A DNA stretch of 64,000 nt, taken from assembly GCA_015068605.1 (NCBI GenBank), contig SVKF01000005.1:1-64000 (forward strand). Direction: 5' to 3'. The notes under the pieces were generated by a model. That model searched no databases, had not been told where the DNA came from, and saw only the letters and a list, made by a program, of their open reading frames with translations. This document shows, piece after piece, positions 1 to 8,127 of the stretch. The stretch comes from Oscillospiraceae bacterium (GTDB lineage Bacteria; Bacillota; Clostridia; Monoglobales; Monoglobaceae). The stretch's first letter is position 1; each line of letters opens with the position of its first letter. Position numbers and translations under genes: made by a program.

Positions 1-131
1 CGTTCCCTTTTCGCCCTGAAAACAACTCACCGGGTTGTTTTCTTAACGAGCGACTCCGAAAGATATCAAAGAATATCTTGAAAAGGCATTAAAAGGCTAA
101 TCTTTCGTCGTCGTAGAGACACTTAATAAAT

Positions 132-164
132 AAAAAATAGTGGCCATTATGACCACTATTTTTT
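132..164. terminator. bidirectional terminator hairpin
   Basis: A perfect 12-bp stem (132-143 with 153-164) with a 9-nt loop; the outer stem is A-run against T-run, so it would work in both directions. The right arm overlaps the stop codon of the MATE gene on the minus strand. It closes the six-gene minus-strand operon and separates it from whatever lies left of the window. Confidence 0.8.
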
Positions 165-1593
165 ATTTGTTAGCAAGTAGTTTTTTGTCCTTAAGAAATT
201 CTTCTAAGGCTTTTTGTCCTGTATCGGTTACCGGTTTAATCCATTTATTGGATTTAAAATACCTGATGCAAAGAAATGCTTTTATGTAATCTTCACACAT
301 ATAACTGCAGGCAAATACCACAGGAAAGGGTAGTTTGAAAACAAATGCAGCTATTGTTGTAATAGGAACAGATATAAGCCAAAGGGTGATTAAATCGTAT
401 TTCATTCCTTTTTTGGTGTCCCCGCCACTTCGGAAAATTCCAACGATTGCGATATACGGAACATTTCTGAAAGCCAGCTCTAAGGCGTAAATAAGCATAA
501 TATGACGGGCTGATTCAAGGGTTATCCTTGAAATGTTTTCGCTTGTATTGAAAATACTGATAAGCGGGTCCCTGAAAATAACCACAAATAATCCAACAAT
601 AAGCCCGGTTAATGGGACTATAATCATATAACGGACAGAGTTCTTTGTTGCTTCCTTTATCTCTCCGCAACCAATATCCCGACCAACGATAACGCTTGAG
701 GCATTAATCATTCCGATAAAGAATGAAAGGGCTATATTTTCAAATGTCCTAAGAATTGAAACTGCGGCGGTATATTCGTAGCCCATATTTGAGAATATAA
801 CCGTGTAAACAACGGTTCCGAGCCCCCAAAGGGTTTCGTTAAGAATAACAGGGAAGGCTCTTTTTATAAACAGTATGCTAAAAGCCTTATCAAACCCTAA
901 AAGCTCCACGATTGGAGCAAAGAAAATATCGTCTTTCTTAATCGCACAAATAATAAGAATGATAAGTGGCCCCGACCAGGCGGAGATAACCGTTGCGATA
1001 GCGGCACCTTCAATGCCCAGCTTCGGAAGTCCGAAAGCACCGAAAATTAAACCGTAATCTAAAAATGCATTCAGAATTGTTGTGAAAAATGCCACAAACA
1101 TAGGAAGCTTCACTCGTTCGGTTGAACGAAGAACATTGTTAATTAGCAAATTCATAAGTATAGCGGGATAAGAAAAAACCGCAATTTTAAGATAACTGAC
1201 ACCTTCGTTCAAAACAGCCGGATTTCGATTGAATGCTCCGATAACAAGGTGGGGGGCAAAAAAGCCTATAGCCATAAACAAAACGGCAAACATCATTCCA
1301 AAAATGAGTGCTATTCCGTAAGTGTGAATAATTCCCTTTCGATTTCCGTCACCGTGGTATTGGGAGAAAAACACGGCTGCTCCGGAGCATATACCGAAAA
1401 TAACCATATTTAAAAGCCAACTCCATTGAGCGGCAATTCCGACTGCGGCAAGACTGACATCTCCAAGCTGACTTATCATAAGAGTGTCAACCAAGGTGAA
1501 TGAGCTTGTGAGAAGGTTTTGAATTGCAATGGGTATGGCGAGGGTCAACATTGATTTCCAGAAGGTTTTATCACCGAATAGATTATGTAGCAT
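163..1593 (-). CDS. MATE family efflux transporter
   Basis: 476 aa polytopic membrane protein of the MATE (NorM/DinF-like) antiporter family: about twelve hydrophobic segments in two homologous halves (roughly residues 15-220 and 240-450). The N-terminal half has the usual family look, with IPIAIQNLLTSSFTLVDTLM near residue 20 and a small-residue-rich first half. Start ATG is preceded by AAGGAC. It is the last gene of the operon that begins at 5732, 11 nt after the ABC transporter stop, so it is probably co-transcribed. MATE pumps export cationic drugs or small molecules in exchange for Na+ or H+; the substrate here is unknown. Being last in a PqqD/HPrK/peptidase/ABC operon suggests it could add to export or self-protection, but that is inference. 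Confidence 0.9.
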   Translation of the reverse strand: MLHNLFGDKTFWKSMLTLAIPIAIQNLLTSSFTLVDTLMISQLGDVSLAAVGIAAQWSWLLNMVIFGICSGAAVFFSQYHGDGNRKGIIHTYGIALIFGMMFAVLFMAIGFFAPHLVIGAFNRNPAVLNEGVSYLKIAVFSYPAILMNLLINNVLRSTERVKLPMFVAFFTTILNAFLDYGLIFGAFGLPKLGIEGAAIATVISAWSGPLIILIICAIKKDDIFFAPIVELLGFDKAFSILFIKRAFPVILNETLWGLGTVVYTVIFSNMGYEYTAAVSILRTFENIALSFFIGMINASSVIVGRDIGCGEIKEATKNSVRYMIIVPLTGLIVGLFVVIFRDPLISIFNTSENISRITLESARHIMLIYALELAFRNVPYIAIVGIFRSGGDTKKGMKYDLITLWLISVPITTIAAFVFKLPFPVVFACSYMCEDYIKAFLCIRYFKSNKWIKPVTDTGQKALEEFLKDKKLLANK

Positions 1594-1604
1594 AGTAATT
1601 GTCC

Positions 1605-3287
1605 TTATATTTCTTTAGTGTAGATTTTTTTGTTTTCAATTCTGATTTCCTTGTTGCATATATCATATGCCGCTCTCTTGTGGGAAATGATTATGCAGGT
1701 TTTGTCTTTCAGATTTTTTATATTCTGAAGAAGCTCTTTCTCGGTTTCTTCGTCAAGAGCAGAGGTTGCTTCGTCGAGAAGGATTATAGGCTCGCCGGAG
1801 AGGATTGCTCTGGCAACCGCAAGACGCTGAACCTGACCTTCGGAAAGACCAAAGCCTTTTTCTCCAACCATAGTTTCAAGCCCCATTGGAAAGTCTTTTA
1901 TGAATTTATCGGCGCAGCTTACAGCCAGGGCAAAGTCGATTTCTTCGTCAGTTGCATCAGGTTTGCAGATTGTTATGGCATCTCTTAAAGTGCCTGAAAG
2001 AAGCAGGTTCCCTTGAGGAACATATGAGAAAAGAGGTCTCGTACTTTTATCCGCAATGCGAGTTTTTCCGTCATTGAACTGAATGGAAATCTGTCCGTCC
2101 GTTGGATTTATAACACCTAAAAGAAGCTTTAAAAGGGTGCTTTTCCCTATTCCCGATATTCCGGAAATGACAGCGAAGTCGCCCTTCTTGATTTCAAGAT
2201 TTGCGTTTTCCAAAACAATGTCACGGTCATAACCGAAGCTTATGTTTTCAAAAAGGAGTGAGCTGAGCTGATTATAGGACGAAACATCAATAGCCTCGCA
2301 TTCTTCGCCCTTTTCACCATCCATTTCTTCGATTTCCATAACTCGCTCGGCTGATGCTAAAATACTGTAATAACGGGGCAAAATTCCCGACATACCGGCA
2401 AAAGGAGCCTGAATCTGATTAACAAGCTGAATAATTGTGGTGACCGTTCCGGCTGTTATGGCTCCGGCATAAAGATTAAACGCACCCCAACCGAAAGCGA
2501 AGATGAAACCAAGCTGAAAAACGAGGCTTAAACCTGTGTTTGCCGCAATACTGATTGTTCTTCGCTTCATTTTTGCCCTATAATTTTCGTCCTGAAATTC
2601 CTTTGCTTTGTCGTTTATTTTGTCCTCAATTCCGAAAACCTTAATCATAAGAATCCCACCGATAGACTCCTGCAAAAATGAACGAAGTGCACCATCGGTT
2701 TCCTGAACTCTTTTGTGAAGCTTTTTCATAAGCTTTCGGAAGAAGCTTGTGACAATAACCACCAATGTTCCTGCAATCAGAAACACTAAAGCAAAGCTCG
2801 AATCTAAAAGGATAAGCCCGATTGCCGCAAAAACAAGCCTTGTTATCATTGAGACAATAGAGGGAGCGATTGTTATAATTCCTTCGCTCATAATACTTAT
2901 ATCGCTTGTCAGCCTTGTCATAAGTTCTCCGCTGTGATAAGCCGTAATCTTGCTGTAGTCTTTGCTTAAAATAGAAGAAAAAAGCTTTGACTTAAAAAGA
3001 ATTTCGGTTTTTGCGCTGACTCTTACGGAAATGTTTTGAACAATAATTTTCAGTAAAAGCTGGGTGCAAATAAGAATAAGAAGAAAGCTTATCCCCGAAA
3101 TAAGGCTGTTTTTATTTCCAACGATAGCAGCATCTATAACCGTACTGCATTTAAAGGCGAATAAAACACCTAAAAATGATGAGAATGCATTAGAAATAAT
3201 CAGTAAAAAAACAGCAGGAAACTGATTTTTTACTGATTTTAATATCCATTTTAAAGTACTAAGGTCTTTCACTTTCTTATCTTGCAT
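1605..3287 (-). CDS. ABC exporter, fused permease and ATPase
   Basis: 560 aa half-transporter: six predicted membrane segments in residues 15-300, then a nucleotide-binding domain (about 335-560). Walker A is GISGIGKST near residue 380, signature LSEGQ near 483, Walker B plus D-loop ILLDEATSALDEE near 505, switch His in IIISHK near the end. There is no N-terminal C39 peptidase domain, so any leader cleavage must be done by another protein; the neighbouring S26-like protease is an obvious candidate. The start overlaps the peptidase gene by 19 nt. By family it would work as a homodimer exporting a peptide, lipid or drug. In lasso-peptide and related RiPP loci the D gene is exactly this type, but the substrate is not visible here. 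Confidence 0.93.
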   Translation of the reverse strand: MQDKKVKDLSTLKWILKSVKNQFPAVFLLIISNAFSSFLGVLFAFKCSTVIDAAIVGNKNSLISGISFLLILICTQLLLKIIVQNISVRVSAKTEILFKSKLFSSILSKDYSKITAYHSGELMTRLTSDISIMSEGIITIAPSIVSMITRLVFAAIGLILLDSSFALVFLIAGTLVVIVTSFFRKLMKKLHKRVQETDGALRSFLQESIGGILMIKVFGIEDKINDKAKEFQDENYRAKMKRRTISIAANTGLSLVFQLGFIFAFGWGAFNLYAGAITAGTVTTIIQLVNQIQAPFAGMSGILPRYYSILASAERVMEIEEMDGEKGEECEAIDVSSYNQLSSLLFENISFGYDRDIVLENANLEIKKGDFAVISGISGIGKSTLLKLLLGVINPTDGQISIQFNDGKTRIADKSTRPLFSYVPQGNLLLSGTLRDAITICKPDATDEEIDFALAVSCADKFIKDFPMGLETMVGEKGFGLSEGQVQRLAVARAILSGEPIILLDEATSALDEETEKELLQNIKNLKDKTCIIISHKRAAYDICNKEIRIENKKIYTKEI

Positions 3288-3745
3288 TTTCTAAGCCCCC
3301 ATCTGATTGCACGCTTTAACAAACTTTTCCTAAACCATCGCCGGATTTTGGCATAAAGGCAGAAAAGTTTCATATATAAGGAATTTACAGAGTGGAAGGA
3401 GGAGTCCCTGTTGATGCCCGTAGCCACACCTATCACTTGTTCGTATGCTATACCCGGCTCTAAAATTGTCTGATTATCACCACACATGGTAAAAGTATTA
3501 TCGGGCAAAACTTTGACAATTCGATGAAGAACAAAGCTTCCGTCCCTTCTTCTGTAAAATGCAATATCATTTTTTTTCAGTTGAGCCGTATTTTGGGTAA
3601 GAGTGACACTGTCCCTGCCCTGACGGATAAGCGGCAACATACTGATTCCGTGTGGTTTAAATGTGACCGTTCCGCCGTTTTTGAGTTGTTCTTCTATAAG
3701 CGGAAACATCTCCTTAAGAGAAACCTGTTTAACTTCACTATTCAT
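3269..3745 (-). CDS. S24/S26 family peptidase (signal-peptidase-like)
   Basis: 158 aa. The fold signature of the S24/S26 serine peptidases is clear: GISMLPLI with the nucleophile Ser35, then VLHRIVKV with His74, then MCGDNQT. A His in place of the general-base Lys is the arrangement of the SipW/eukaryotic-type signal peptidases. Unlike them it has no N-terminal membrane anchor; the C-terminus is strongly basic (about ten Arg/Lys in the last 30 residues), perhaps for membrane or precursor binding. It overlaps the PqqD-like gene by 8 nt and the ABC gene by 19 nt, implying translational coupling. Similar small S24/S26 proteins occur with HPrK-like and PqqD-like genes in peptide-modification loci of Firmicutes; leader removal is a reasonable but untested role. 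Confidence 0.8.
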   Translation of the reverse strand: MNSEVKQVSLKEMFPLIEEQLKNGGTVTFKPHGISMLPLIRQGRDSVTLTQNTAQLKKNDIAFYRRRDGSFVLHRIVKVLPDNTFTMCGDNQTILEPGIAYEQVIGVATGINRDSSFHSVNSLYMKLFCLYAKIRRWFRKSLLKRAIRWGLRKCKIRK

Positions 3746-4004
3746 CCAATAAATCCGCCTCGCGTATTTTATTTATAAAGGCATTGATGCCTTCTTTTGC
3801 AGTCTTTTCGTCAACATCATATTCTTCAAGCATTTTTTCAAGAAGTTCATCCTGAGTTGCACCATTTTCCAAAAGCTTCCATAAGAAAGCCCCACTGTCA
3901 TTTAAATTAATCATGCCGCCAAAATCCATTGTTTCAACACCTATTGAAACAACAACATTGCAGCCGGCAACTTCACGGAGCATATATCCCGGTTTAATTT
4001 TCAT
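3738..4004 (-). CDS. PqqD-like peptide chaperone (RiPP recognition element)
   Basis: 88 aa starting MKIKPGYMLREVAGCNVVVS; the fold is the PqqD winged-helix type: three beta strands with IGVETMDFGGMINLNDSGAFLW, followed by helices ending in the usual ARE(A)DLLDE-type tail. A longer frame extends upstream, but ATG 4004 has AAAGGAGACG correctly spaced and starts where the homology starts. It overlaps the 3' end of the kinase-like gene by 11 nt. PqqD domains bind leader peptides of ribosomal precursors and present them to modifying enzymes. In this operon the modifying enzymes would be the kinase-like and peptidase-like neighbours; no radical SAM enzyme, cyclase or precursor gene is seen. Confidence 0.8.
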   Translation of the reverse strand: MKIKPGYMLREVAGCNVVVSIGVETMDFGGMINLNDSGAFLWKLLENGATQDELLEKMLEEYDVDEKTAKEGINAFINKIREADLLDE

Positions 4005-4743
4005 AAAAATCGTCTCCTTTTGAATTTCTGTACATAAATTCATATGACATAACTGCCGCCTCATTTTCCATATTGCAGCCCATTTTGAAAACGGGAATGT
4101 GCGGCAGATGTGTGTCAAGAAAGCTTAAAAGCTTATCCATAAAATCATGGCTCGGATACCTTAAGGTTTGCCCAAGAACCAAAGCGGTTGCAGATTTCAT
4201 ATCTGCCTTTTCGATATGGTTTGACTCGGATTTTGAAATAAAGCATATTCCGCCTAAAGGAACGGAAATATTGCTGTTTTTGTTGTTTTTTCCGCTCCAT
4301 GGCGTTCCGTAAACAAATATCTTTCCGTCTACAAAACGCAAAGCAGGCTTGTCGTCGTTGATGACAACAGCATCACTGCCGAAAACTCTTTCCCATATTG
4401 CGGCATGGGTTGATTTCCCCGTTCCGCTTGGTGCGGAAAAGAGGTATGCCTTGCCTTTATAAGCCACGGAAGATGCATGAAGAACAAGCCCGTCAAAATC
4501 CAAAAGCCGTCGACAAAATTCATACCCTGTCCAGATATATTCTGCCTCGGAATGAGTCAATTCCGGATGTTCTTTGATACGGTTTTCAAAAAAAGCATTA
4601 TTAAAGCCAATTTCAAAATCAGCCTTATTGGGAAAATCACAGGCGTATTTATCGGACTGCAATATAAGTCGATTGCTTTCATAAAGCAGATTGATTAAAA
4701 TATTTAGGCCTGCAATTTTGCATTTAAGATAAGTCGGAGTCAT
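3994..4743 (-). CDS. HPr kinase-like protein
   Basis: 249 aa related to the C-terminal kinase domain of HPr kinase/phosphorylase. Motifs: LHASSVAYKGKAYLF (residues 88-102), Walker A SAPSGTGKSTHA (103-114), then VINDDKPALR (127-136), matching the HprK order of P-loop followed by an acidic metal-binding pair. It lacks the N-terminal HprK domain and is shorter than genuine HprK (about 310 aa), so it is not the catabolite-repression kinase. Kinases of this subfamily phosphorylate lasso peptides (for example in paeninodin-type clusters) or sit with PqqD-like and S24/S26 genes in Firmicutes. It begins 2 nt after the stop of the SLH protein, so the two are translated from one message. Confidence 0.82.
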   Translation of the reverse strand: MTPTYLKCKIAGLNILINLLYESNRLILQSDKYACDFPNKADFEIGFNNAFFENRIKEHPELTHSEAEYIWTGYEFCRRLLDFDGLVLHASSVAYKGKAYLFSAPSGTGKSTHAAIWERVFGSDAVVINDDKPALRFVDGKIFVYGTPWSGKNNKNSNISVPLGGICFISKSESNHIEKADMKSATALVLGQTLRYPSHDFMDKLLSFLDTHLPHIPVFKMGCNMENEAAVMSYEFMYRNSKGDDFYEN

Positions 4744-4745
4744 AA

Positions 4746-5732
4746 TTAATTGCCAAGACTGACATCGTCTTTAAATTCCAAAGAGGTTTCGCCGGGAACT
4801 CCGTTACCGGTGATTATATCATAATTTTCATACTGGTTCATATTATATAAATCTGCATGGACACCCGGTCTGATTAAACGGATGGAAGAGCATTTACCTT
4901 TATGAATCTCGTTTTTCTTACCAATTCTTACAACAAGTCGGTTATCAATGCTTGAATTTTTAACAACAGCACCATCGGTTGAGCCTTCGCCGATAATGAG
5001 GTCACCTGTGATATTTGCATTTTCGATTGTAACGCCTTTGCCGCGGACAAGAACATTTCCGGTTGGGAAATCCGAGTATGTGCCGGCATTATCAACATAA
5101 GTTGTAACCATACGATTCATAACTGCCGCGAATTCGCTACGCTTAATATTGTCTTTAGGGTTAAGCATTCCGTTTGAGCCACCAACATATCCGCTTGCAA
5201 CGATTGCCGCAACAAGCTCTCTTGCCCAAGGTGCAACAGCGGAAGCATCAGAAAACTGTGCAAGAACTTCATCAGCGGATGGAGATGGCTCTGCCACTTC
5301 CCATTCCACAAGATGTTCGTTTAATTTTTTGTCATAGTCCAAAGAGAACATACGGGCAAGAACTGCAAAAGTTTCCTCACGGGTAATATTATTTTTAGGA
5401 TTAAGCTTACCGTCAGAACCGTTAAAAGCGCCCATAGCCACAGCCTTTGACATAGAGGAATAGAACCAGTCAGACGGTGAAACATCTGTAAAAGCTGAAA
5501 TATCGGCTTCCTCGGTTGCGCCAAAAGCACGAACCATAATTGTTGCCATTTCTGCTCTTGTCATAGGGTCATCGGGACGGATATAACCGTTTGCTCCGCC
5601 AATAAGACCGTTGTTTACAGCATTGGTGAGCGCCTCGGTTGCCCAGTTGTCAGGCATATCCACAAAAACCTCCGCAGAACATACAGAGAAAAGCATAACT
5701 GCGCAAAGAAGTAAACTAAAAAACTTTTTCAT
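4746..5732 (-). CDS. secreted SLH-domain surface protein
   Basis: 328 aa with a typical signal peptide (MKKFFSLLLCAVMLFSVCSA). Three SLH domains follow: about 24-70 (ending DDPMTRAEMATIMVRAF), 80-126 (KNNITREETFAVLARMF) and 160-207 (KDNIKRSEFAAVMNRMV). The TRAE/TREE/KRSE signature binds pyruvylated wall polysaccharide. The C-terminal 110 residues are beta-rich and resemble a short parallel-beta run (GKGVTIENANITGDLIIGEG) and have no cysteine-rich or glycine-leader type precursor character. It is the first gene of the operon and has its own strong promoter, only 2 nt before the kinase-like gene. Whether it is a substrate, a scaffold or merely co-transcribed with the cassette is unknown. Confidence 0.9.
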   Translation of the reverse strand: MKKFFSLLLCAVMLFSVCSAEVFVDMPDNWATEALTNAVNNGLIGGANGYIRPDDPMTRAEMATIMVRAFGATEEADISAFTDVSPSDWFYSSMSKAVAMGAFNGSDGKLNPKNNITREETFAVLARMFSLDYDKKLNEHLVEWEVAEPSPSADEVLAQFSDASAVAPWARELVAAIVASGYVGGSNGMLNPKDNIKRSEFAAVMNRMVTTYVDNAGTYSDFPTGNVLVRGKGVTIENANITGDLIIGEGSTDGAVVKNSSIDNRLVVRIGKKNEIHKGKCSSIRLIRPGVHADLYNMNQYENYDIITGNGVPGETSLEFKDDVSLGN

Positions 5733-5773
5733 AATTAAAATCTTCCTTTCATTATTTAATCATATATAATACC

Positions 5774-5802
5774 ATTATACTACACATTTAAAAATTTTTC
5801 AA
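5774..5802 (-). promoter_or_regulatory. sigma-A type promoter of the SLH/HPrK operon
   Basis: Read on the minus strand: TTGAAA (5797-5802), 17-nt spacer, TATAAT (5774-5779). It lies 42 nt upstream of the SLH gene start codon. Confidence 0.75.
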
Positions 5803-5857
5803 TAGGTTTTTATCATATTAGAAACAAATTTGTATAAATATAAATGAGGTGAAAAAT

Positions 5858-6775
5858 ATGAAACTGATAAATAAAAAGGGATACGATTATGAAAATTTGA
5901 TAAGGGATATTGATAAGCTTGGAAAAAGATACCCGTTTTGTGATATTTTTTCCATAGGGGAGAGTGTAACAAAAAAAGAAATTATTTGTATCAAATTAGG
6001 AAGCGGCTCAATAAATGTTTTATATAACGGGGCTCACCATGGTGCGGAATGGATAACATCAGCCCTTCTTATGAAATTTATTGAGGAATATTCGGAGGCT
6101 TATGTGGGCGGCAAGAAAATCGGTGAAATCTCGGCAGCATTTCTTATGGAGAATGTGTCGCTTTATGTTGTTCCCATGGTAAATCCTGACGGAGTTGATA
6201 TTGCGGTGAACGGGGCAAGAAAATATACTGCGGATTTTCCGAGATTGTTTAGAGAAAATAATAATTCCTCCGACTTTTCCGGGTGGAAAGCAAATTTTAA
6301 CGGGGTCGATTTAAATCATAATTATGATGCATTGTGGGAATTATCAAGAGATGGGGAAGAAAAAGAAGGAATATTCGGGCCGGGACCAACAAAATACGCA
6401 GGTGAAGCACCGTTTTCCGAGCCTGAAACAGTTGCAATGAAAAATTTGACGGAAGAAAATGATTTTAAAATTACTGTTTCATTCCATAGTCAAGGCAGAG
6501 AGGTGTATTATAATTTTAACGGAAAAGAGCCAATATATTCCGGCTTTCTTGCAAAGGCGCTGACGCTGGGCTCACCGTATAATGTTGTAATTCCGCAAGG
6601 AAGTGCATCTTATGGAGGGTACAAGGATTGGTTTATTGAAACAACGGGAAGATTAGGCTTCACCGTCGAAGTCGGAGAGGGGGAAAATCCTATTCCCATA
6701 AGCGAATTAAGTGGGATATATAAAGAAACACTGCAAATTTTAACGGGTGGAATGAAAATCGCTTGCCTTATTTAA
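5858..6775 (+). CDS. M14 family zinc carboxypeptidase
   Basis: 305 aa, cytoplasmic by appearance (no signal peptide). M14 zinc motif: HGAE (His61, Glu64), third ligand His210 in VSFHSQGREVYYN, general base Glu271 in GFTVEVGEGENP; NPDGVD at 109-114 is also typical. The closest functional relatives are gamma-D-glutamyl-diaminopimelate endopeptidases that trim muropeptides in sporulation or wall recycling; lack of a signal peptide fits recycling. The residue usually Arg in the substrate-carboxylate motif (DLNRN) is His here (DLNHNYD). Start chosen at ATG 5858, which has AGGTG six bases upstream; an in-frame GTG at 5849 overlaps that site. Confidence 0.85.
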   Translation: MKLINKKGYDYENLIRDIDKLGKRYPFCDIFSIGESVTKKEIICIKLGSGSINVLYNGAHHGAEWITSALLMKFIEEYSEAYVGGKKIGEISAAFLMENVSLYVVPMVNPDGVDIAVNGARKYTADFPRLFRENNNSSDFSGWKANFNGVDLNHNYDALWELSRDGEEKEGIFGPGPTKYAGEAPFSEPETVAMKNLTEENDFKITVSFHSQGREVYYNFNGKEPIYSGFLAKALTLGSPYNVVIPQGSASYGGYKDWFIETTGRLGFTVEVGEGENPIPISELSGIYKETLQILTGGMKIACLI

Positions 6776-6818
6776 TGAAATGGTGTATAATTAATTAAAC
6801 TAATGAAGGAGGAAAAAT

Positions 6819-6986
6819 ATGGAGCCGAAGGATTATACAGTAGACAGAATAGAAGGGGAATATGCCTATCTTAAAGAGGTGACGGACGGAAGTGAAGTTT
6901 TTATCGCCCTATATCTTTTGCCGCAGGGAACAGATGTAGGGAGTAAAATCCATTTTGAAATGTTTGAATATACATTAATACAATAA
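6819..6986 (+). CDS. DUF3006 small protein
   Basis: 55 aa, MEPKDYTVDRIEGEYAYLKE followed by VTDGSEVFIALYLLPQGTDVGSKIHFE. The order (T/D)VDRIEG.YA.L, then a central (F/I)..LLP.G...G is the DUF3006 pattern: a tiny all-beta cytoplasmic protein of unknown function common in Firmicutes. Strong ribosome binding site AAGGAGG, spacing 7. It lies 43 nt after the M14 peptidase stop and probably shares its message. The stop codon sits inside a long terminator hairpin. Confidence 0.75.
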   Translation: MEPKDYTVDRIEGEYAYLKEVTDGSEVFIALYLLPQGTDVGSKIHFEMFEYTLIQ

Positions 6987-7022
6987 AAATACACCCATGT
7001 GGGTGTATTTTTATTGTATTAA
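6975..7022. terminator. bidirectional terminator, 22-23 bp perfect stem
   Basis: Arms 6975-6997 and 7000-7022 are perfect inverted repeats (loop effectively 4 nt), with an A/T-rich outer half that supplies the U-tract in either direction. It serves the convergent DUF3006 and rubrerythrin genes, whose stop codons (6984-6986 and 7019-7021) lie within the two arms. Confidence 0.9.
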
Positions 7023-7555
7023 TAGTTTTCTGCGTGGATTTCAAAGTAGCTTTGAGGATGTGCACAGGTTGGACAAATTTCGGGAGCTTTTGTTCCCACG
7101 ATAATGTGTCCGCAGTTGCGACATTCCCAAACCTTAACCTCGCTCTTTTCAAATACCTGAGCAGTCTCAACATTCTTAAGGAGTGCACGATAGCGTTCTT
7201 CATGATGCTTTTCAATAGCGGCAACAAGACGGAATTTTGCGGCAAGTTCAGGGAAACCTTCTTTTTCAGCGGTTTCAGCGAAGCCTGCATACATATCTGT
7301 CCATTCGTAATTTTCGCCGTCAGCTGCAACACCGAGGTTTTGAGCTGTGTCGCCAAGTCCGTTTAATTCCTTAAACCAAAGCTTTGCGTGTTCTTTTTCG
7401 TTATCGGCAGTCTTTAAAAACAAAGCGGCAATTTGTTCATAGCCTTCTTTTTTTGCAACTGATGCAAAATAGGCATATTTATTTCTTGCCTGTGATTCGC
7501 CGGCAAAGGCGATTTCAAGATTTTTTTCTGTTTGAGTTCCGGCATATTTTGACAT
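7019..7555 (-). CDS. rbr: rubrerythrin
   Basis: 178 aa, standard two-domain rubrerythrin. Residues 1-135 form the four-helix diiron domain with the ExxH/E pairs ([43 protein letters not shown]); residues 140-178 form the C-terminal rubredoxin-like domain with ligands CRNCGH and CPTCAHP. It reduces hydrogen peroxide in anaerobes, taking electrons from rubredoxin/NADH. Monocistronic: consensus promoter upstream, strong terminator downstream, RBS CGGAGGAA. Confidence 0.96.
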   Translation of the reverse strand: MSKYAGTQTEKNLEIAFAGESQARNKYAYFASVAKKEGYEQIAALFLKTADNEKEHAKLWFKELNGLGDTAQNLGVAADGENYEWTDMYAGFAETAEKEGFPELAAKFRLVAAIEKHHEERYRALLKNVETAQVFEKSEVKVWECRNCGHIIVGTKAPEICPTCAHPQSYFEIHAENY

Positions 7556-7604
7556 TTTAAATTCCTCCGTTTTACATAATTTTTGGGCAATTTTGCCTTA
7601 TTCA

Positions 7605-7633
7605 ATTATATCATTATCAATTTTGATTGTCAA
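7605..7633 (-). promoter_or_regulatory. consensus promoter of rubrerythrin
   Basis: Minus strand TTGACA (7628-7633), 17-nt spacer, TATAAT (7605-7610): a perfect sigma-A consensus. The leader contains a small GGCAA/TTGCC inverted repeat (about 7587-7597) that may be an operator. Confidence 0.85.
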
Positions 7634-7694
7634 TATTCTATTTTATAAAAAGTTTTCATATTATCTTAATATAGAATTTATAGGAGGAATAGAT

Positions 7695-8123
7695 TTGAAG
7701 AAGCTGGCATGGTTACTTATGATTTGTATTCTTGTTGTTATGTTCTTGAACGGTTGCAAGAAGGAAAGTTCAGCAAAATCCGAAGACTATGAGATAGGAC
7801 CGGATAGATTTCCCTCTATGACATTTGTGTTGGGAGAGCGTGAACAGACAGGGTATGAGGAAAAAGACGGAAAGCTGAAATATAAGTACAAAACTGAAGA
7901 GGATGGATATATGGATGTTTATGAATATATGTCCTATCTGATTGATAACTGTGGTGGAGTTGTGACGGTGGCTTTGAATGAGGGAGAAAAGGGAAAGTGT
8001 GAGATTGCAATGGAATCGGAAGAGGAGGGGTATGTTGTCAAAATGGAATTTGATTATTTGCCCGATGAATACAGCGTTCAGATAAGTCGGGTGGCAGGTA
8101 AGCTTAAAAAGGAAATACAATAA
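7695..8123 (+). CDS. small lipoprotein of unknown function
   Basis: 142 aa. Signal sequence KKLAWLLMICILVVMFLNGC with lipobox LNGC, so the mature protein starts at Cys23 as a membrane lipoprotein. The rest (about 120 residues) is acidic and soluble (YEIGPDRFPSMTFVLGEREQ, later a DVYEYMSYLIDNCGG segment) and I do not recognise a family. The start is TTG 7695: TAGGAGGA lies six bases upstream; the longer frame beginning at 7593 would bury the signal peptide. Confidence 0.7.
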   Translation: MKKLAWLLMICILVVMFLNGCKKESSAKSEDYEIGPDRFPSMTFVLGEREQTGYEEKDGKLKYKYKTEEDGYMDVYEYMSYLIDNCGGVVTVALNEGEKGKCEIAMESEEEGYVVKMEFDYLPDEYSVQISRVAGKLKKEIQ

Positions 8124-8127
8124 AATG

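Noticed and set aside
1-131. Left edge: short open frame ending at 100 (last residues DIKEYLEKALKG) and a 9-bp hairpin at 18-42
   Set aside because: Stop codons interrupt the frame at 17-19 and 44-46 and the remaining 17 residues match nothing I know; cannot tell coding from non-coding without the sequence to the left.
163-5732. Complete lasso-peptide cluster
   Set aside because: No asparagine-synthetase-like cyclase, no B2 transglutaminase-like protease and no precursor found in any frame of the operon or its flanks.
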